Below, piece after piece: positions 53,032 to 62,069 of a DNA stretch of 64,000 bases. Positions within the stretch are counted from its first letter, which is position 1. The number at the start of each line of letters is the position of its first letter. Where the stretch lies: assembly GCA_965153355.1 (NCBI GenBank), contig OZ231126.1, positions 101,804,001-101,868,000 on the forward strand, written 5' to 3'. Both the position numbers and the translations under genes were made by a program. The notes beneath the pieces were generated by a model. The model had not been told where the DNA came from and searched no databases. It was given only the letters and a program-made list of their open reading frames with translations. Origin of the DNA: Flaccisagitta enflata. Lineage: Eukaryota > Chaetognatha > Sagittoidea > Aphragmophora.

Positions 53032-54116
53032 ATGGCTGAAAAGAAATGCGAAATTTATTCTGCAAAAAGTCATCAATTTTTTCCTGGAAATTTTTGCTTG
53101 ATTTTTGGACAGTCTAATTCTGGTTATTTATTATTGGTCACGAAAAAAAATTAAAGAGAAGTAAACTATAAAAGTAAGTAATATGGATGTGAAATAAGTT
53201 AAGTTTGTGTACTCTATGAGATGAAGAGATAGTGACGATTTTTTGGAAATATTTGGGCCAAATTTTACTATAACTAATAGGCAAAAAAAAATGAGTAATT
53301 TTTTGAAAAAGTTTTTGATTCATTTTGTTGAATTATAGGTTACCAAATATTGATTTATTTAAAAGTGGTAATTTTGAGATTTTTGATTTTGTTTGTGTGG
53401 ATGCAAATACAGTTTACTTATTATCAAAAATTGAGATTTTTTTTTGTGACCATGTAGTTTGAATAGGAAAAACGACTTGGATAAGTAATTTGATCATTGA
53501 ACACGAATATCATTTTAAAAAAAAGATAAAGAAATTGGTTTATATATACAAAGAAACGTGTAAAAGTATTGAAAAGTTAAAGGCGCATTTGTCAAAGGAA
53601 AAAGAAGTGGAAGCCGTGTTTACAAAAAAGTTTCCCGATGGAAATTTTCTAGAATTTTGCAAAGTGGAAGAAAATTCGACAATTACAGTAATAGATGATT
53701 TTTATTGGGACGGGGCTAACGACGAAAACATTCGATCGGCGTTGATTTCTCTCAGCTCTATATGGAATCATCACAAATCAATAATAAGTTTTTTGTGCCT
53801 ACATTTGTACGATATATTTTTAAAAGCGTCTAAACTGAACGTTATTCTCATGAACTCGTCTCATTTGATTTTTTTCAAAAGTAGCCATGATGCTCGCGCA
53901 GCAAAAAGGGTAATGTCCCAATATATTCTTAATTTGAAAAAGGGACAGACTCTTTTTGAACTTTATAAGCGCCAAGTACTCGAAAAAAATTTTCAATACA
54001 TCATTGTGTGTATCTCACCTCAATCTACGAAGCCTTCGGTGTGGTCGCAGGTCTTAATTGCAGAAGAGTGTCCAATGTTATGCTTTACTGAATCCTCGGA
54101 CAGCGAAGGGGAGTGA
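53032..54116 (+). CDS. Polinton-type DNA packaging ATPase (FtsK/HerA class), two exons
   Basis: This is the family of P-loop ATPases that pump DNA into capsids of Polintons and adintoviruses. Exon 1 (53032-53122) starts MAEKKCEIY and ends inside a Gly-x4-Gly segment. Exon 2 (53467-54116) opens with the rest of a P-loop (Gly-Lys-Thr-Thr-Trp). The predicted intron of 344 nt has a weak GTTATT donor and an acceptor gaatag, and splits the Gly codon at phase 1. It removes the in-frame stops, and the total is 246 residues, normal for the family. Exon 2 has a Walker B strand (TITVIDD, about residues 101-108) and a helix with His-His and Ser as in related ATPases (WNHHKSIISFLCLHLYD). The C-terminus is acidic. 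If the intron is not real, the copy is broken at its P-loop. Confidence 0.72.
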
Positions 54117-54127
54117 CTGAGACACGA

Positions 54128-54454
54128 ATGGCCTGTAAATCAGAAAAATTGAAGAAACTTGTTACTGTGTGTGTAGAGGATCGCCTATTTGACAAAAAAT
54201 TGAAAAACAGTGTGTTTGAATGCGTTGTGGAAATAGTGAAAAATGCATCTAAAAAAAGATTTTCCAAATGCTTCAGTAAAAAAACAAAAAAAATGATTAA
54301 AAAAAACTCAAAATTTTTGTCATATTTGAAAAATCGCAAAAAATCGTTGAAAAAAAGAAAAAAACGTTTTTTGAAGTCCGACAAGAACCAGCAGGATTTG
54401 TTTGAGTCCTATATAATTGCGGATTTCATGAAAAACTGCCTCCAACATGAATGA
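54128..54454 (+). CDS. Small, very basic protein
   Basis: A 108-residue product starting MACKSEK, with roughly one third Lys/Arg concentrated in the second half (KNRKKSLKKRKKRF). It begins 11 bases after the ATPase stop and overlaps the next gene by 8 bases, so the three are tightly packed on one strand. Composition fits a nucleic-acid-binding core or condensing protein of a virus-like particle, but no family motif is visible. The upstream in-frame GTG at 54113 is less likely as a start than this ATG. Confidence 0.6.
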   Translation: MACKSEKLKKLVTVCVEDRLFDKKLKNSVFECVVEIVKNASKKRFSKCFSKKTKKMIKKNSKFLSYLKNRKKSLKKRKKRFLKSDKNQQDLFESYIIADFMKNCLQHE

Positions 54455-55502
54455 TAAACACACTCCGTATTTAAAAACCCCGCACGTATTAAGGATAATA
54501 AACAGTGAATCTGCGTCGTGTGAAGAAAAACTTGCGAATATCAAAAATTTGATTAACGGAAATAAGTTGAAAATAGCAACGTCTGGACAGGAACTGCCAA
54601 GTGGTACCCCTGCCACTGAAGAAACAGTGTCTGTCCCCGCATCAAGTCCGGCCCAGTCAGCCATTGAAAAAATTGTTGATGAAATACGAGGGGCTAAAGA
54701 AAAACAATATGCCCTAAGTTTTCTGAACGAAATTGATAGAAGTAATTACATTAGTTTCAACCCAGAAACGCTTGAAATTATAGTGGATGGAGAGACGATT
54801 AAGTTTTCTAATGTAAAAAATTTGGTACAATATTGCATAAATGCAGCGCCGAGCAATTTGCCAATAGCACTCGCAATTTTTATAGAGTGCATGATAAAAA
54901 TACAGTTACCGAGCGAACTTTTGAGACATGGTGACGCACAGGGACTTCGTGAATCGTTGATAAAGATACAAGAGTTAAAAGAGAAAAGTTCGACCAACGT
55001 TGAAACTACAACATCGCCAACTGATGCGACTGCAGAAGGCCCAGTGGTGACGAACGACGAGAATAACGACGAGACCGACAAGTTGGGTGGGCGTGGTAAA
55101 AAAAGGACACGGGAAGAAGAAGAAGGGGGCGAGGACGCTACGTTGAACCCTCCGAAAAAATCATATGGTTTATCAGGCCCATCTTTGGATAAATTGAGGA
55201 CCAATCCAAAATTAAAAGACGCGATAGCTGAAAAATGGCATGATGCGATGATAGAGGCCAACCCCGCGAGCAGATCTAAAAAGAGAAAGGCGACATTGGC
55301 TTTTCCAAAATCCCCAGAGGAGGAAAGATGGGGTGATGCAATAAAAGAGGCCAACCCCACGAGCAGATCAAGAAAGAGAAAGGCGACATTGGCATTTGAA
55401 AAATCTCCAGAGGAGGATGATGACGAATGGTATGACGTGAAGAAGTCGGCTAACCCCAGAGTGCGATCAAAGAGGAAAAGAGTGACTTTTGATGTGCAGT
55501 AA
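54447..55502 (+). CDS. Polinton-associated protein with Lys/Arg-rich C-terminal repeats
   Basis: A 351-residue product. Residues about 70-180 form a compact domain (SFLNEIDRSNYISFNPETLE then a VDGETIKFSNVKNLVQY pattern). Its layout (an aromatic-x-glutamate strand, an SN..LV motif, then Pro and IP/LP with a small C-terminal helix) I associate with unnamed proteins encoded beside Polinton genes. After a disordered acidic linker, three repeats of about 35 residues follow (about 255-350), each W-x-D then ANP-x-x-RS-K/R-KRK and a hydrophobic-Phe end. They resemble repeated nuclear-localisation or DNA-binding patches. The gene starts within the stop region of the previous one. Role unknown; possibly virion core or DNA tethering. 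Confidence 0.6.
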   Translation: MNDKHTPYLKTPHVLRIINSESASCEEKLANIKNLINGNKLKIATSGQELPSGTPATEETVSVPASSPAQSAIEKIVDEIRGAKEKQYALSFLNEIDRSNYISFNPETLEIIVDGETIKFSNVKNLVQYCINAAPSNLPIALAIFIECMIKIQLPSELLRHGDAQGLRESLIKIQELKEKSSTNVETTTSPTDATAEGPVVTNDENNDETDKLGGRGKKRTREEEEGGEDATLNPPKKSYGLSGPSLDKLRTNPKLKDAIAEKWHDAMIEANPASRSKKRKATLAFPKSPEEERWGDAIKEANPTSRSRKRKATLAFEKSPEEDDDEWYDVKKSANPRVRSKRKRVTFDVQ

Positions 55503-55541
55503 AGTTGCAACATATAAGAGAGATCGGATAAGTGGAAGAAA

Positions 55542-56723
55542 ATGCGAATAGAGTCAAGGGAAATACTCGAGAGGGCCATACTTGGAAAAGGATCTCCTTT
55601 ATTTTTGTCAAAAAATGTCACAGAGATTGGAAAATATCTGAATAAGAAAGGATTTAATGTGGAAGATGGTGAAATAAAAGAATACTTGGCAGAACAGAGA
55701 TCAAACAGGGTGATTATAAAAAACAACAGCGAAAAAAAAATAAGTGAGGTTTCTCGGCCGATGATTTTACCCCCCAATTTTTTTGAATGGATCAATATTG
55801 ATCTGTGCTATTTGAGTCGAAGTCGTGGGTATGGGAGATCAAGCCCAAGATACATAATGGTTATTACATGCGGATTGTCATTGTATACATACTATGCCCC
55901 TTGTACCAGTACAAAAAGTCAAAATGTCATACAATCTTTTCAAAGTGTGTTTGACAGAAGTCGTTGGTTACCAGAAAAAGCAAAGAAGTGTTTCGGCGAT
56001 AAAGGTGTGGAATGGGAAAATCGCGCGGTAAAGGCCTACTTGAGGTCGAATGGAATTAGATTTTATGCCATTGCACCGAGAAGGGGAGCTGAAGGGGAGA
56101 GGAAGAGTCGCGGAAACCCTTTCGCGGAAATTGCGATCAGGGGTCTGAGACAATATTTGGAAAGATGGACTTTAGATGTTGGAAATGATGTGACATTTAA
56201 GGAAAAATTGTTAAAAATCGAGGAGGCCGTTAATTTGAAACCAAGGTCAAGTTTGGGAGGAATTTCAAGTACAGACGCTTTGACGTACAACCCAGTTGAA
56301 ATTCGGAATATTAAAGCAAGTAACAGATTTCAAAAGCGAAAATCTTTAAAAAAAAATCTTGTAAAACCGGCCAAGTTACCACTATTTTCCATTGTGAAAG
56401 TAAGAAGTTTTCAAAAGAAGGAGTTGTTTAGGAAAGAAGCCTACGGGACATTGTCAAAAAACTACTATTGTGTTATAGACGTTGTTAATCATGACACAGT
56501 TGATTATCTTGAACTTGGCAGTGTTTTCGATTTAAAAGCGGTTAGTAATTCAAAGTTTTCACATGCAGAGTTGCAATTTTACTCTGGTTTATCTGTTCCC
56601 AAAGCAAGATATTTGAATGTTTTGCATAATTCTGAAATTGTAAAGCGTGATGATATGTATGTATATTTGAAGCCTGAAAACTGTAATGAGACTTTTTATG
56701 CATCTAAAGATATTTTAAATTGA
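55542..56723 (+). CDS. Retroviral-type DDE integrase of Polinton/Maverick type
   Basis: This enzyme would insert the element's DNA into the genome. The 393-residue product has a catalytic core fitting the RNase H-like integrase fold. First Asp is at 87 in WINIDLCYLS, second at 153 in FGDKGVEWEN, and Glu at 196 in NPFAEIAIRGLRQYLERW. A strand RYIMVITCGLSLYTYYAP between the first two matches the usual second strand. Spacing between the second Asp and the Glu is 42, slightly longer than the classical 35. A linker with YNPVEIR and a basic C-terminal region of about 170 residues with beta-barrel-like alternation follow. An N-terminal His/Cys zinc module is not evident. The frame is intact with no stops. 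A TATA-like tataag lies near 55515. Confidence 0.8.
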   Translation: MRIESREILERAILGKGSPLFLSKNVTEIGKYLNKKGFNVEDGEIKEYLAEQRSNRVIIKNNSEKKISEVSRPMILPPNFFEWINIDLCYLSRSRGYGRSSPRYIMVITCGLSLYTYYAPCTSTKSQNVIQSFQSVFDRSRWLPEKAKKCFGDKGVEWENRAVKAYLRSNGIRFYAIAPRRGAEGERKSRGNPFAEIAIRGLRQYLERWTLDVGNDVTFKEKLLKIEEAVNLKPRSSLGGISSTDALTYNPVEIRNIKASNRFQKRKSLKKNLVKPAKLPLFSIVKVRSFQKKELFRKEAYGTLSKNYYCVIDVVNHDTVDYLELGSVFDLKAVSNSKFSHAELQFYSGLSVPKARYLNVLHNSEIVKRDDMYVYLKPENCNETFYASKDILN

Positions 56724-56802
56724 TGTAAATTTTGATTTGTCATTGATTTTATATGTTAGTTGATTGAAATATTAATTGGACTCCCTACGATTGATTAAGA
56801 CA

Positions 56803-57312
56803 ATGTCAATGGAAAGCGTACCTCTAACGAATGCGACTTGGCCCATTTTGGGTGCATCAAACGAGACTGTTCTTGTGGGTGAAAACGGAACACGCAGTGA
56901 AGTCGGCGAATTTATGACGAGAGTCGGGTTGATGACGAATAGTACGGACGTCGGCGGAGACAGCAATTTGGTCGACAAGGACAGTGGAGTTTGGTGTGAG
57001 GGGACGAGTGAAGGAGGAGATTTTCCTGTGGTGAAATTTGGCCCGGATTTGGGCTTCCTTGAGCCGCTTGCGGTATACATCAACTTGTTGATGGTGTTGG
57101 CCGCGACTGTGTTGGTGATTGCTGTGGCGTGTAGGTGCGTGGCAGCGAAGGTACGTTTGTCTATGAGTGGACGACGCGGTCCGGAAATCTCATTCCATTT
57201 GGGGGCGACGGGCGACGTGATCGAGCGTGTTGTTTCAGTTGAAGAGCGTCGACGCGATGGCGATGGTTTTGGCCAAAACGATTCGGGAGATTCACGTCGA
57301 TACGAGGTTTAG
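56803..57312 (+). CDS. Single-pass membrane protein with N-glycosylation sequons
   Basis: A 169-residue product starting at the first ATG after the intergenic gap. The first 85 residues contain four Asn-x-Thr/Ser sequons (NAT, NET, NGT, NST) and no long hydrophobic signal. One strong membrane span follows (YINLLMVLAATVLVIAVAC), then a basic/polar tail with CRC and an Arg/Asp-rich end. The arrangement suggests an N-outside orientation with a glycosylated ectodomain. Position between integrase and capsid genes suggests a virion or envelope-associated component, which is inference only. GC content is higher than in the neighbours. Its end overlaps the next gene by 56 bases. No family is recognised. 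Confidence 0.6.
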   Translation: MSMESVPLTNATWPILGASNETVLVGENGTRSEVGEFMTRVGLMTNSTDVGGDSNLVDKDSGVWCEGTSEGGDFPVVKFGPDLGFLEPLAVYINLLMVLAATVLVIAVACRCVAAKVRLSMSGRRGPEISFHLGATGDVIERVVSVEERRRDGDGFGQNDSGDSRRYEV

Positions 57313-58117
57313 TGGATGCTACCTGAAAGGAACAAGTAGTTTCCGCATGAATTTGCCTGGAATAAACATTCCCTCTGATAAAGAACTCTATGTGAATGTC
57401 AGTGATTTCAGATTACCGGTTATTGAAAAAAGCCTTACTTTTTGGATGTATTATGGATTTGATTTTGTTAAAATTGATAATAATTCTGTAAAAGAGTATA
57501 CATTTGTGTTTAGCAGTTTGGCACAGTTTGCCGCACAACTAAGGTGTGCCGTTATGAATGATTTTATATATAAAAATAAATGTTTGGTAAATGAAGGTGA
57601 TAGGAATACGGAGGAATTTCGTGAGATTTCGGGTGAATTTCATGTCAAGTACGAAAATGGCATGTTTGAGTTACAACTGGATGAAAATTGTGTAATATTT
57701 GCGTCTACAAATTTGTTTCAGTTTATGGCATTTTATTCGGAAGTAGATTCTGCCATGAATGGCAAGGAAGATAATGTATTGGCAGCCAGTGGAAATGTTG
57801 GTGTTATGAAGGTGTGTAAGCGGTTGATACACGGTGCCCCAAAAAAGTTTTTTAGTGATGTTGATGGGGTGTGTCATTTAGCCATTGAAAATGCTGTTAG
57901 TCCCGTTACATGCTTTGATGGTGGTAGATACAGTGTGGTTTGTAGTTACGATTTGAAAGCAGAGAAACTCGTATCAAATTATAGAAAATTTGACGGGGTG
58001 GGTATGAGAAATATTAGCTTTTGTTTATTGAATAATGATTTTAAGCCATTTGATTTTGGCTGCTGTTTGAAAACGCAATCATTGAGATTTGTATTGAATG
58101 TTGTAAAAAAACTTTAA
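57257..58117 (+). CDS. Penton-like minor capsid protein (jelly-roll candidate)
   Basis: From the first ATG (57257; a second is at 57263) the product is 286 residues, mostly beta-strand-like. Its order of features resembles Polinton minor capsid proteins: an early polar strand pair, ELYVNVSDFRLP, a segment FELQLDENCVIFASTNLFQF-like before a hydrophobic stop, a mid-protein GGRYSVVCSYDL strand, and a C-terminal NISFCLLNNDFKPFDFGC followed by LRFVL. That C-terminal pattern (strand, turn with Pro-Phe, strand with Leu-Arg-Phe) is the strongest clue. In such elements this protein forms the vertices of the capsid. A splice-acceptor-like gttgtttcag lies 19 bases before the ATG, within the previous gene. 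Confidence 0.55.
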   Translation: MAMVLAKTIREIHVDTRFSGCYLKGTSSFRMNLPGINIPSDKELYVNVSDFRLPVIEKSLTFWMYYGFDFVKIDNNSVKEYTFVFSSLAQFAAQLRCAVMNDFIYKNKCLVNEGDRNTEEFREISGEFHVKYENGMFELQLDENCVIFASTNLFQFMAFYSEVDSAMNGKEDNVLAASGNVGVMKVCKRLIHGAPKKFFSDVDGVCHLAIENAVSPVTCFDGGRYSVVCSYDLKAEKLVSNYRKFDGVGMRNISFCLLNNDFKPFDFGCCLKTQSLRFVLNVVKKL

Positions 58118-58123
58118 TTACAG

Positions 58124-58195
58124 ATGGCCATAAGTACCACTGCCTTGGCTGCGATTGCTGCTAAGATGAGGGGAAATTGCAACAGTGTAGGCTAG
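58124..58195 (+). CDS. 23-residue open frame directly after an acceptor
   Basis: ATG follows tttaattacag without a gap, seven bases after the penton stop. The product (MAISTTALAAIAAKM...) is Ala/Thr-rich and ends at TAG. It could be the start of an exon interrupted by later insertions, or chance. Confidence 0.25.
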   Translation: MAISTTALAAIAAKMRGNCNSVG

Positions 58196-58601
58196 TAGGA
58201 CGAAAATGTACGAAATGGCCATATATAGCATATGATGTATTGATCGGCTTGTAAATACATCAACATTATCAAAAAAATTCATTTTTGGCTTTTTTTATTA
58301 ATTTCAGAAAAATACAATCACTAAAACCAACAAACATTGTGCAGTCATTTCCTGGCACTTTTTTCTTGATGATAAAATAAGTAAAATGTGATGTTGAAAC
58401 GGCTCATACTACCGATTTTTTTTTTAAATCTCTCAGATTAATAAACTTAACAACTTTCCTTCACATAACAACAATCAGAATACTCAAAAGCTTTTTTTAT
58501 TGAGTTTATTACATCTACTTCCGCCCTAAATTGCAAAAAAGCTATTTCCATGCTGAGAAATGAGCATTAACTTTGAAAGAGCACTGCTCATAAACGAGTT
58601 G
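58196..58601. other. AT-rich intergenic region
   Basis: No gene seen between the capsid-type genes and the MITE. Confidence 0.45.
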
Positions 58602-58922
58602 CAGGGGTGTATATTATTGAGTCGCTTTTGATTTCCCCCCCCCTGCCTTTGATTTTCCCGCCCGCGACGCGTCGCGTTGGGTTTTTATATCTATGATTAT
58701 CTTCCCCATATAGCAATAAAACAATGTAGATAAGGTTTAAATAGTATTAAAATGTGTTTTACTAATTGTGTTTTATGATTTGGTGCTGTAAAAAGTTATA
58801 TTTTCCCCAAATTTCCTTTTTTTCTCTTTTTTCCCTCTTTGATTTCCTTCCCCATCTCTAGACCCTTTGATTTTCCCCCCCCCCCCACCGAGGGGGGGAA
58901 AACTCAATAATATACAGGCCTG
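58602..58922. mobile_element. hAT-like MITE, 321 bp
   Basis: Ends CAGGGGTGTATATTATTGAG and, inverted, CAGGCCTGTATATTATTGAG. C-rich and G-rich runs lie just inside both ends. No clear 8-bp target duplication remains, so it is older than the element at 41459. It probably inserted into the gene block. Confidence 0.7.
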
Positions 58923-59263
58923 TTGAGCTAAAAAACCCAGATTGGTCGCATTTTTAAGAGTTTAAACAACTCTTTAAGTTGAGACCAATTTGGGGTATCT
59001 AGCTTTATCTTTAAAGTTGCAATAGTCAGGCGTCAATTTAATGATACTGTTGAGCGTGCAAGCCGCTACTTGCGATTTCCGCATGCCCGACAGAGAACCC
59101 GGTTTTCAACCTCATTTTTCATGGCCGCTTTTGCTGTGAGGAAAAAACGTAAGCATTCACCACTCCCCACCGTCTTCAGTCGCAATTCTTCATAATGTGA
59201 GATTAAATCATAAGCAATTGTATGTATGATCGCGCTAAAAATAAGAGAAAAACAAGGCCGAAT
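58923..59263. other. Spacer with a MAA-AVRKK start-like segment
   Basis: ATG near 59120 reads MAAFAVRKK and is followed by donor-like gtaagc, paralleling 502-540. Confidence 0.3.
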
Positions 59264-59434
59264 ACACGGCTACCGAAGTCGCGTGCGGGTGGGCAGGGGC
59301 TGTTTCTGAGGTCACTAGACCATTTGGGCAGGAGCAGTGAAGTCAAAGAAATAAAATCATAAAAAAAAGTAAAGTGTGACGGACCGACCGACTGACGGAC
59401 AAAGCGGGTTGTAGAGTCGCGTGCACGCGACTAA
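59264..59434. repeat. GTCGCGTGC repeat, copy 3
   Basis: Starts acacggctaccgaagtcgcg, contains gggcaggagcagtga, and ends tagagtcgcgtgcacgcgac. Confidence 0.75.
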
Positions 59435-59629
59435 TAAGACTGAGCTAAATCAGCTTGATGACCTAAAGTACTCAAAACTACTCTTCTAGAAGACCAGCCA
59501 GCTAATAAAACTAACAAATGTCAACCGCCTCATTAAAAGACATGTTGTAATTTATTTGCGTCAGTTATGCGCGTTTCATTTACTCACATTTACTCAAGAA
59601 AACATTGCACGGTTTATTTCACAGCGTTT

Positions 59630-59805
59630 TTCAGCGTCATAGGAAAAAGAATCTGAAACCAGATTTGGATCCCCCAGACAATGTTTTAGAATGCCATCCT
59701 GACGCCTTCGATTTACCATGCGATTTGGAGGCACAAACAATGATTTTCCGACTACTTCTCCTTGTTCTTTATTTTACATCAAATTTCACGGGCAAAAAAA
59801 CATGA
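59630..59805 (+). CDS. Possible exon with a hydrophobic end
   Basis: After gtttatttcacag and cgtttttcag a frame encodes RHRKKNLKPDLDPPDNV, two Cys, and then a hydrophobic segment (MIFRLLLLVLYF) ending at TGA 59803. It might be the second exon after the MAAFAVRKK start, but phases do not match cleanly. Confidence 0.3.
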
Positions 59806-59968
59806 TACTGGTCATTCGGATCAAAGATCTAGTGGATTATGAGCAAAATTTTGTATTTGAGATGAATTTCGAGCCGTAACTATGCTGTGTATCGCGGTTT
59901 ACAAATTCTGACACTCTTTTTTTGCACCTTAATCTCCTTGATTTCCCACTCGCTTCTTGCCTAAACAG

Positions 59969-60346
59969 TGGAATTACGTCTACTACGAATGAAACTGCTA
60001 GTGCTTTAGAGACATATCGGGAGGATGTGAAAACTGCGGAAAAAAATCAAAAGAAAGAAATGAAGAGGAAGAAAAATACTGTTGCGGCGAAAAAGGCTGA
60101 AGTGAAAAAGACAAAAAAAAAAAGAAACTACTGAAAAAAAAAAGAATGAAAAGAAAGAAAGGAAGTGTAGTAAAAAAATGGGAGTAAGAAGAAGAAAAAA
60201 CCGTCAAAGGAGAAAAAAAAGAAACGAACTTGGAAGGAAGAGCCATCGGACGAATCTAGTGACAGTGACAGCGGATCATCATCAGAATCGTCATCGTCTA
60301 GTTCAAGTAGTGACAGTGGGACGGACGAATCGAGTGAATCGGATTA
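59969..60346 (+). pseudogene. Lys-rich protein with Ser/Asp/Glu tail, frame broken at A-runs
   Basis: The coding signal begins after acceptor ttgcctaaacag. It opens with a Thr/Ala segment, then a long Lys/Glu-rich helix-like region (KKEMKRKKNTVAAKKAEVKK), and a final acidic tail (EPSDESSDSDSG...) ending at TAA 60346. These parts lie in different frames. The changes occur at runs of A near 60113-60122 and 60172-60178, so they may be assembly errors in homopolymers or true frameshifts. A Lys-rich body with an acidic Ser tail is typical of nuclear or nucleic-acid-binding proteins. It is followed after 84 bases by the acceptor of the next gene. Confidence 0.4.
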
Positions 60347-60420
60347 ATGTGTACTATTGTGTACTATGGTTATTGTATATGCCTATTGTATAGATGATTG
60401 TTGTTTGTTAAATATGCAAA

Positions 60421-60431
60421 TTTTTTTACAG
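60421..60431 (+). promoter_or_regulatory. Splice acceptor before the 60458 gene
   Basis: ttttttacag, 26 bases upstream of the ATG. No matching donor in an upstream coding exon. Confidence 0.5.
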
Positions 60432-60457
60432 ATTGACATACAGTGCGAGAAAAAAAA

Positions 60458-61960
60458 ATGCCTGGAAGAAAATTCATTCACGTTCATGTTAATGAATGTA
60501 GATCCGACGAGTGGTTCTGCAAATCGTTGGAATGGTTGTCACGCGGGTTGTGGCCCAGATTGGGACAAATCGACGCGGGCCTTAGGCGGGCGAAAAAATT
60601 CGTAAACAAATGTTCAAACGATAAAATTCAAAGTTTGAATCTCGTTTGTGTGCCACTGAAAAAGAAGTCAGGGCTACCTCCAAGAATCGGCGTGTCGACT
60701 GCCAGTCAGATAGAGTGGAAGTACCCAGTAAACACCGAATCGGACGACCACGAGAACCAGTTGGCGCCAAGTTTGAACGTGGAATTGACGTGTGTCAGCG
60801 ACGGCTTCGAGGCGGTGATGGACGCCCCCTCCACGATGCAGGCGTACGTGAAGGGAGCGATGGAGGTGGGTAAGAAGTTGAACGATGAGATTGCGGGGGT
60901 GGTGAAGAGGAAGCGGGAGATTGACACGGAATGGAGGATGAAGATGGCGAAGTTGACGGTGAGGGAAGATGTTTATGGCGAATCCCGCCATATGGAATTG
61001 CAGAGAGCGAGAATCAACGCGGAATACCACGATAAGATGGAGGAGTGGAAGGAGGCGAAGAGAATTTGCCAGAGACATTACGAATGTTGGAGGGTGCAAG
61101 GGCAGATGGGCACAAACAGTGGTATGGGCATTGCCTGTAGTTGCTCAAGGGACACCGTCGACGGAGAAAGCGACAGTTCAAGCGACGAAGAAGAGGATGA
61201 CGACGACAGCGATGGCGACGATAATGACGGTGGTGACATCGGCGGCGGTGATAACGATAACGACGGTGGTGAAAGTGGTGGCGATGGCAACGATGGTGGT
61301 GATAATAGTGGAGGTGAGAACGATGGTGGTGACAACGGTGGTAACAACGGTGGTGGTGACAACGATGGTGGCGACAACGGCGGCGACAACAACGACGATG
61401 GTGACAACGGTCGTGGTGACGGTGACAACGTTGTTGGTGATGGTGACGAGGGCGGAGATGGGGGCGACAGTGGTGATGTTGGCGTTGTCAGCGTAAAGGT
61501 GGAGGTTCCGAGTGATGATGTGGGAGAATGCTGCACAGGAGAAACAGGAGAACTTTGGCGGAAACATTTGCATCGTATTTGGAAGTATCACGAGGAACGC
61601 GCGATTAGACCGGGCCCTAACTGTAAATGCAGCGACTGCGACATGATTGATTGGGTGGCGGAAGAGCGTGATGAGGAAAGTGGAAATGCTGGCGACAACG
61701 ACGGACAAGACGGTGAAGATGGGGGTGACGATGAAGACGACGACGACGACGACGTCCAAATTTTCGATGGTGGCGAAGAGTGCGAATGTGGATGCTGTGA
61801 CAAACGGGACGCCGAGGACGCCGATGGAGACAACGAGGGAGACGACGGGGACAACAGGGGTGCAGAACCAGAGTTACTGAACTTTTGGGTTCATTTTTTT
61901 AAAGAATTGCAGGACAGGCTTAGCGAGGGCCGTTCTGATGCCGTTGATGGTGACAATTGA
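60458..61960 (+). CDS. Large acidic Asp/Gly-rich protein
   Basis: A 500-residue product from the ATG after the acceptor (an earlier in-frame GTG is unlikely). Residues 1-150 are ordinary and mixed (MPGRKFIHVHVNECRSDEWF). About 150-220 is a charged coiled-coil-like helix (KRKREIDTEWRMKMAKL). About 235-350 is an Asp/Gly/Asn repeat (GDDNDGGD, GGDNGG units). A short ordered piece with Trp and a CKCSDCD motif follows. Then comes a second Asp/Glu run, CECGCCDKRD, and a C-terminal helix (LNFWVHFFKELQDRL). The Cys-x-Cys-x2-Cys motif may bind metal and recurs at the start of the next protein. The function is unknown. It is the first of three same-strand genes of similar acidic style. Confidence 0.6.
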   Translation: MPGRKFIHVHVNECRSDEWFCKSLEWLSRGLWPRLGQIDAGLRRAKKFVNKCSNDKIQSLNLVCVPLKKKSGLPPRIGVSTASQIEWKYPVNTESDDHENQLAPSLNVELTCVSDGFEAVMDAPSTMQAYVKGAMEVGKKLNDEIAGVVKRKREIDTEWRMKMAKLTVREDVYGESRHMELQRARINAEYHDKMEEWKEAKRICQRHYECWRVQGQMGTNSGMGIACSCSRDTVDGESDSSSDEEEDDDDSDGDDNDGGDIGGGDNDNDGGESGGDGNDGGDNSGGENDGGDNGGNNGGGDNDGGDNGGDNNDDGDNGRGDGDNVVGDGDEGGDGGDSGDVGVVSVKVEVPSDDVGECCTGETGELWRKHLHRIWKYHEERAIRPGPNCKCSDCDMIDWVAEERDEESGNAGDNDGQDGEDGGDDEDDDDDDVQIFDGGEECECGCCDKRDAEDADGDNEGDDGDNRGAEPELLNFWVHFFKELQDRLSEGRSDAVDGDN

Positions 61961-62069
61961 CATTATTTGGTTGTGATGGAAGAGATCGTAGTATTGTTTT
62001 TTGTTAATTTGAGATGATGTATTGATTGATAAATCTTTTCTTGTGATTTTCATGATGAATTCCCAATGA

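Noticed and set aside
54746-55795. Minus-strand frame of 349 residues opposite the KRK-repeat gene
   Set aside because: Ser/Phe/Leu-rich antisense shadow of a well-supported plus-strand gene.
61078-61759. Pro/Ser- and Val/Thr-rich antisense frames
   Set aside because: Mirror images of the Asp/Gly codon repeats in the plus-strand gene.
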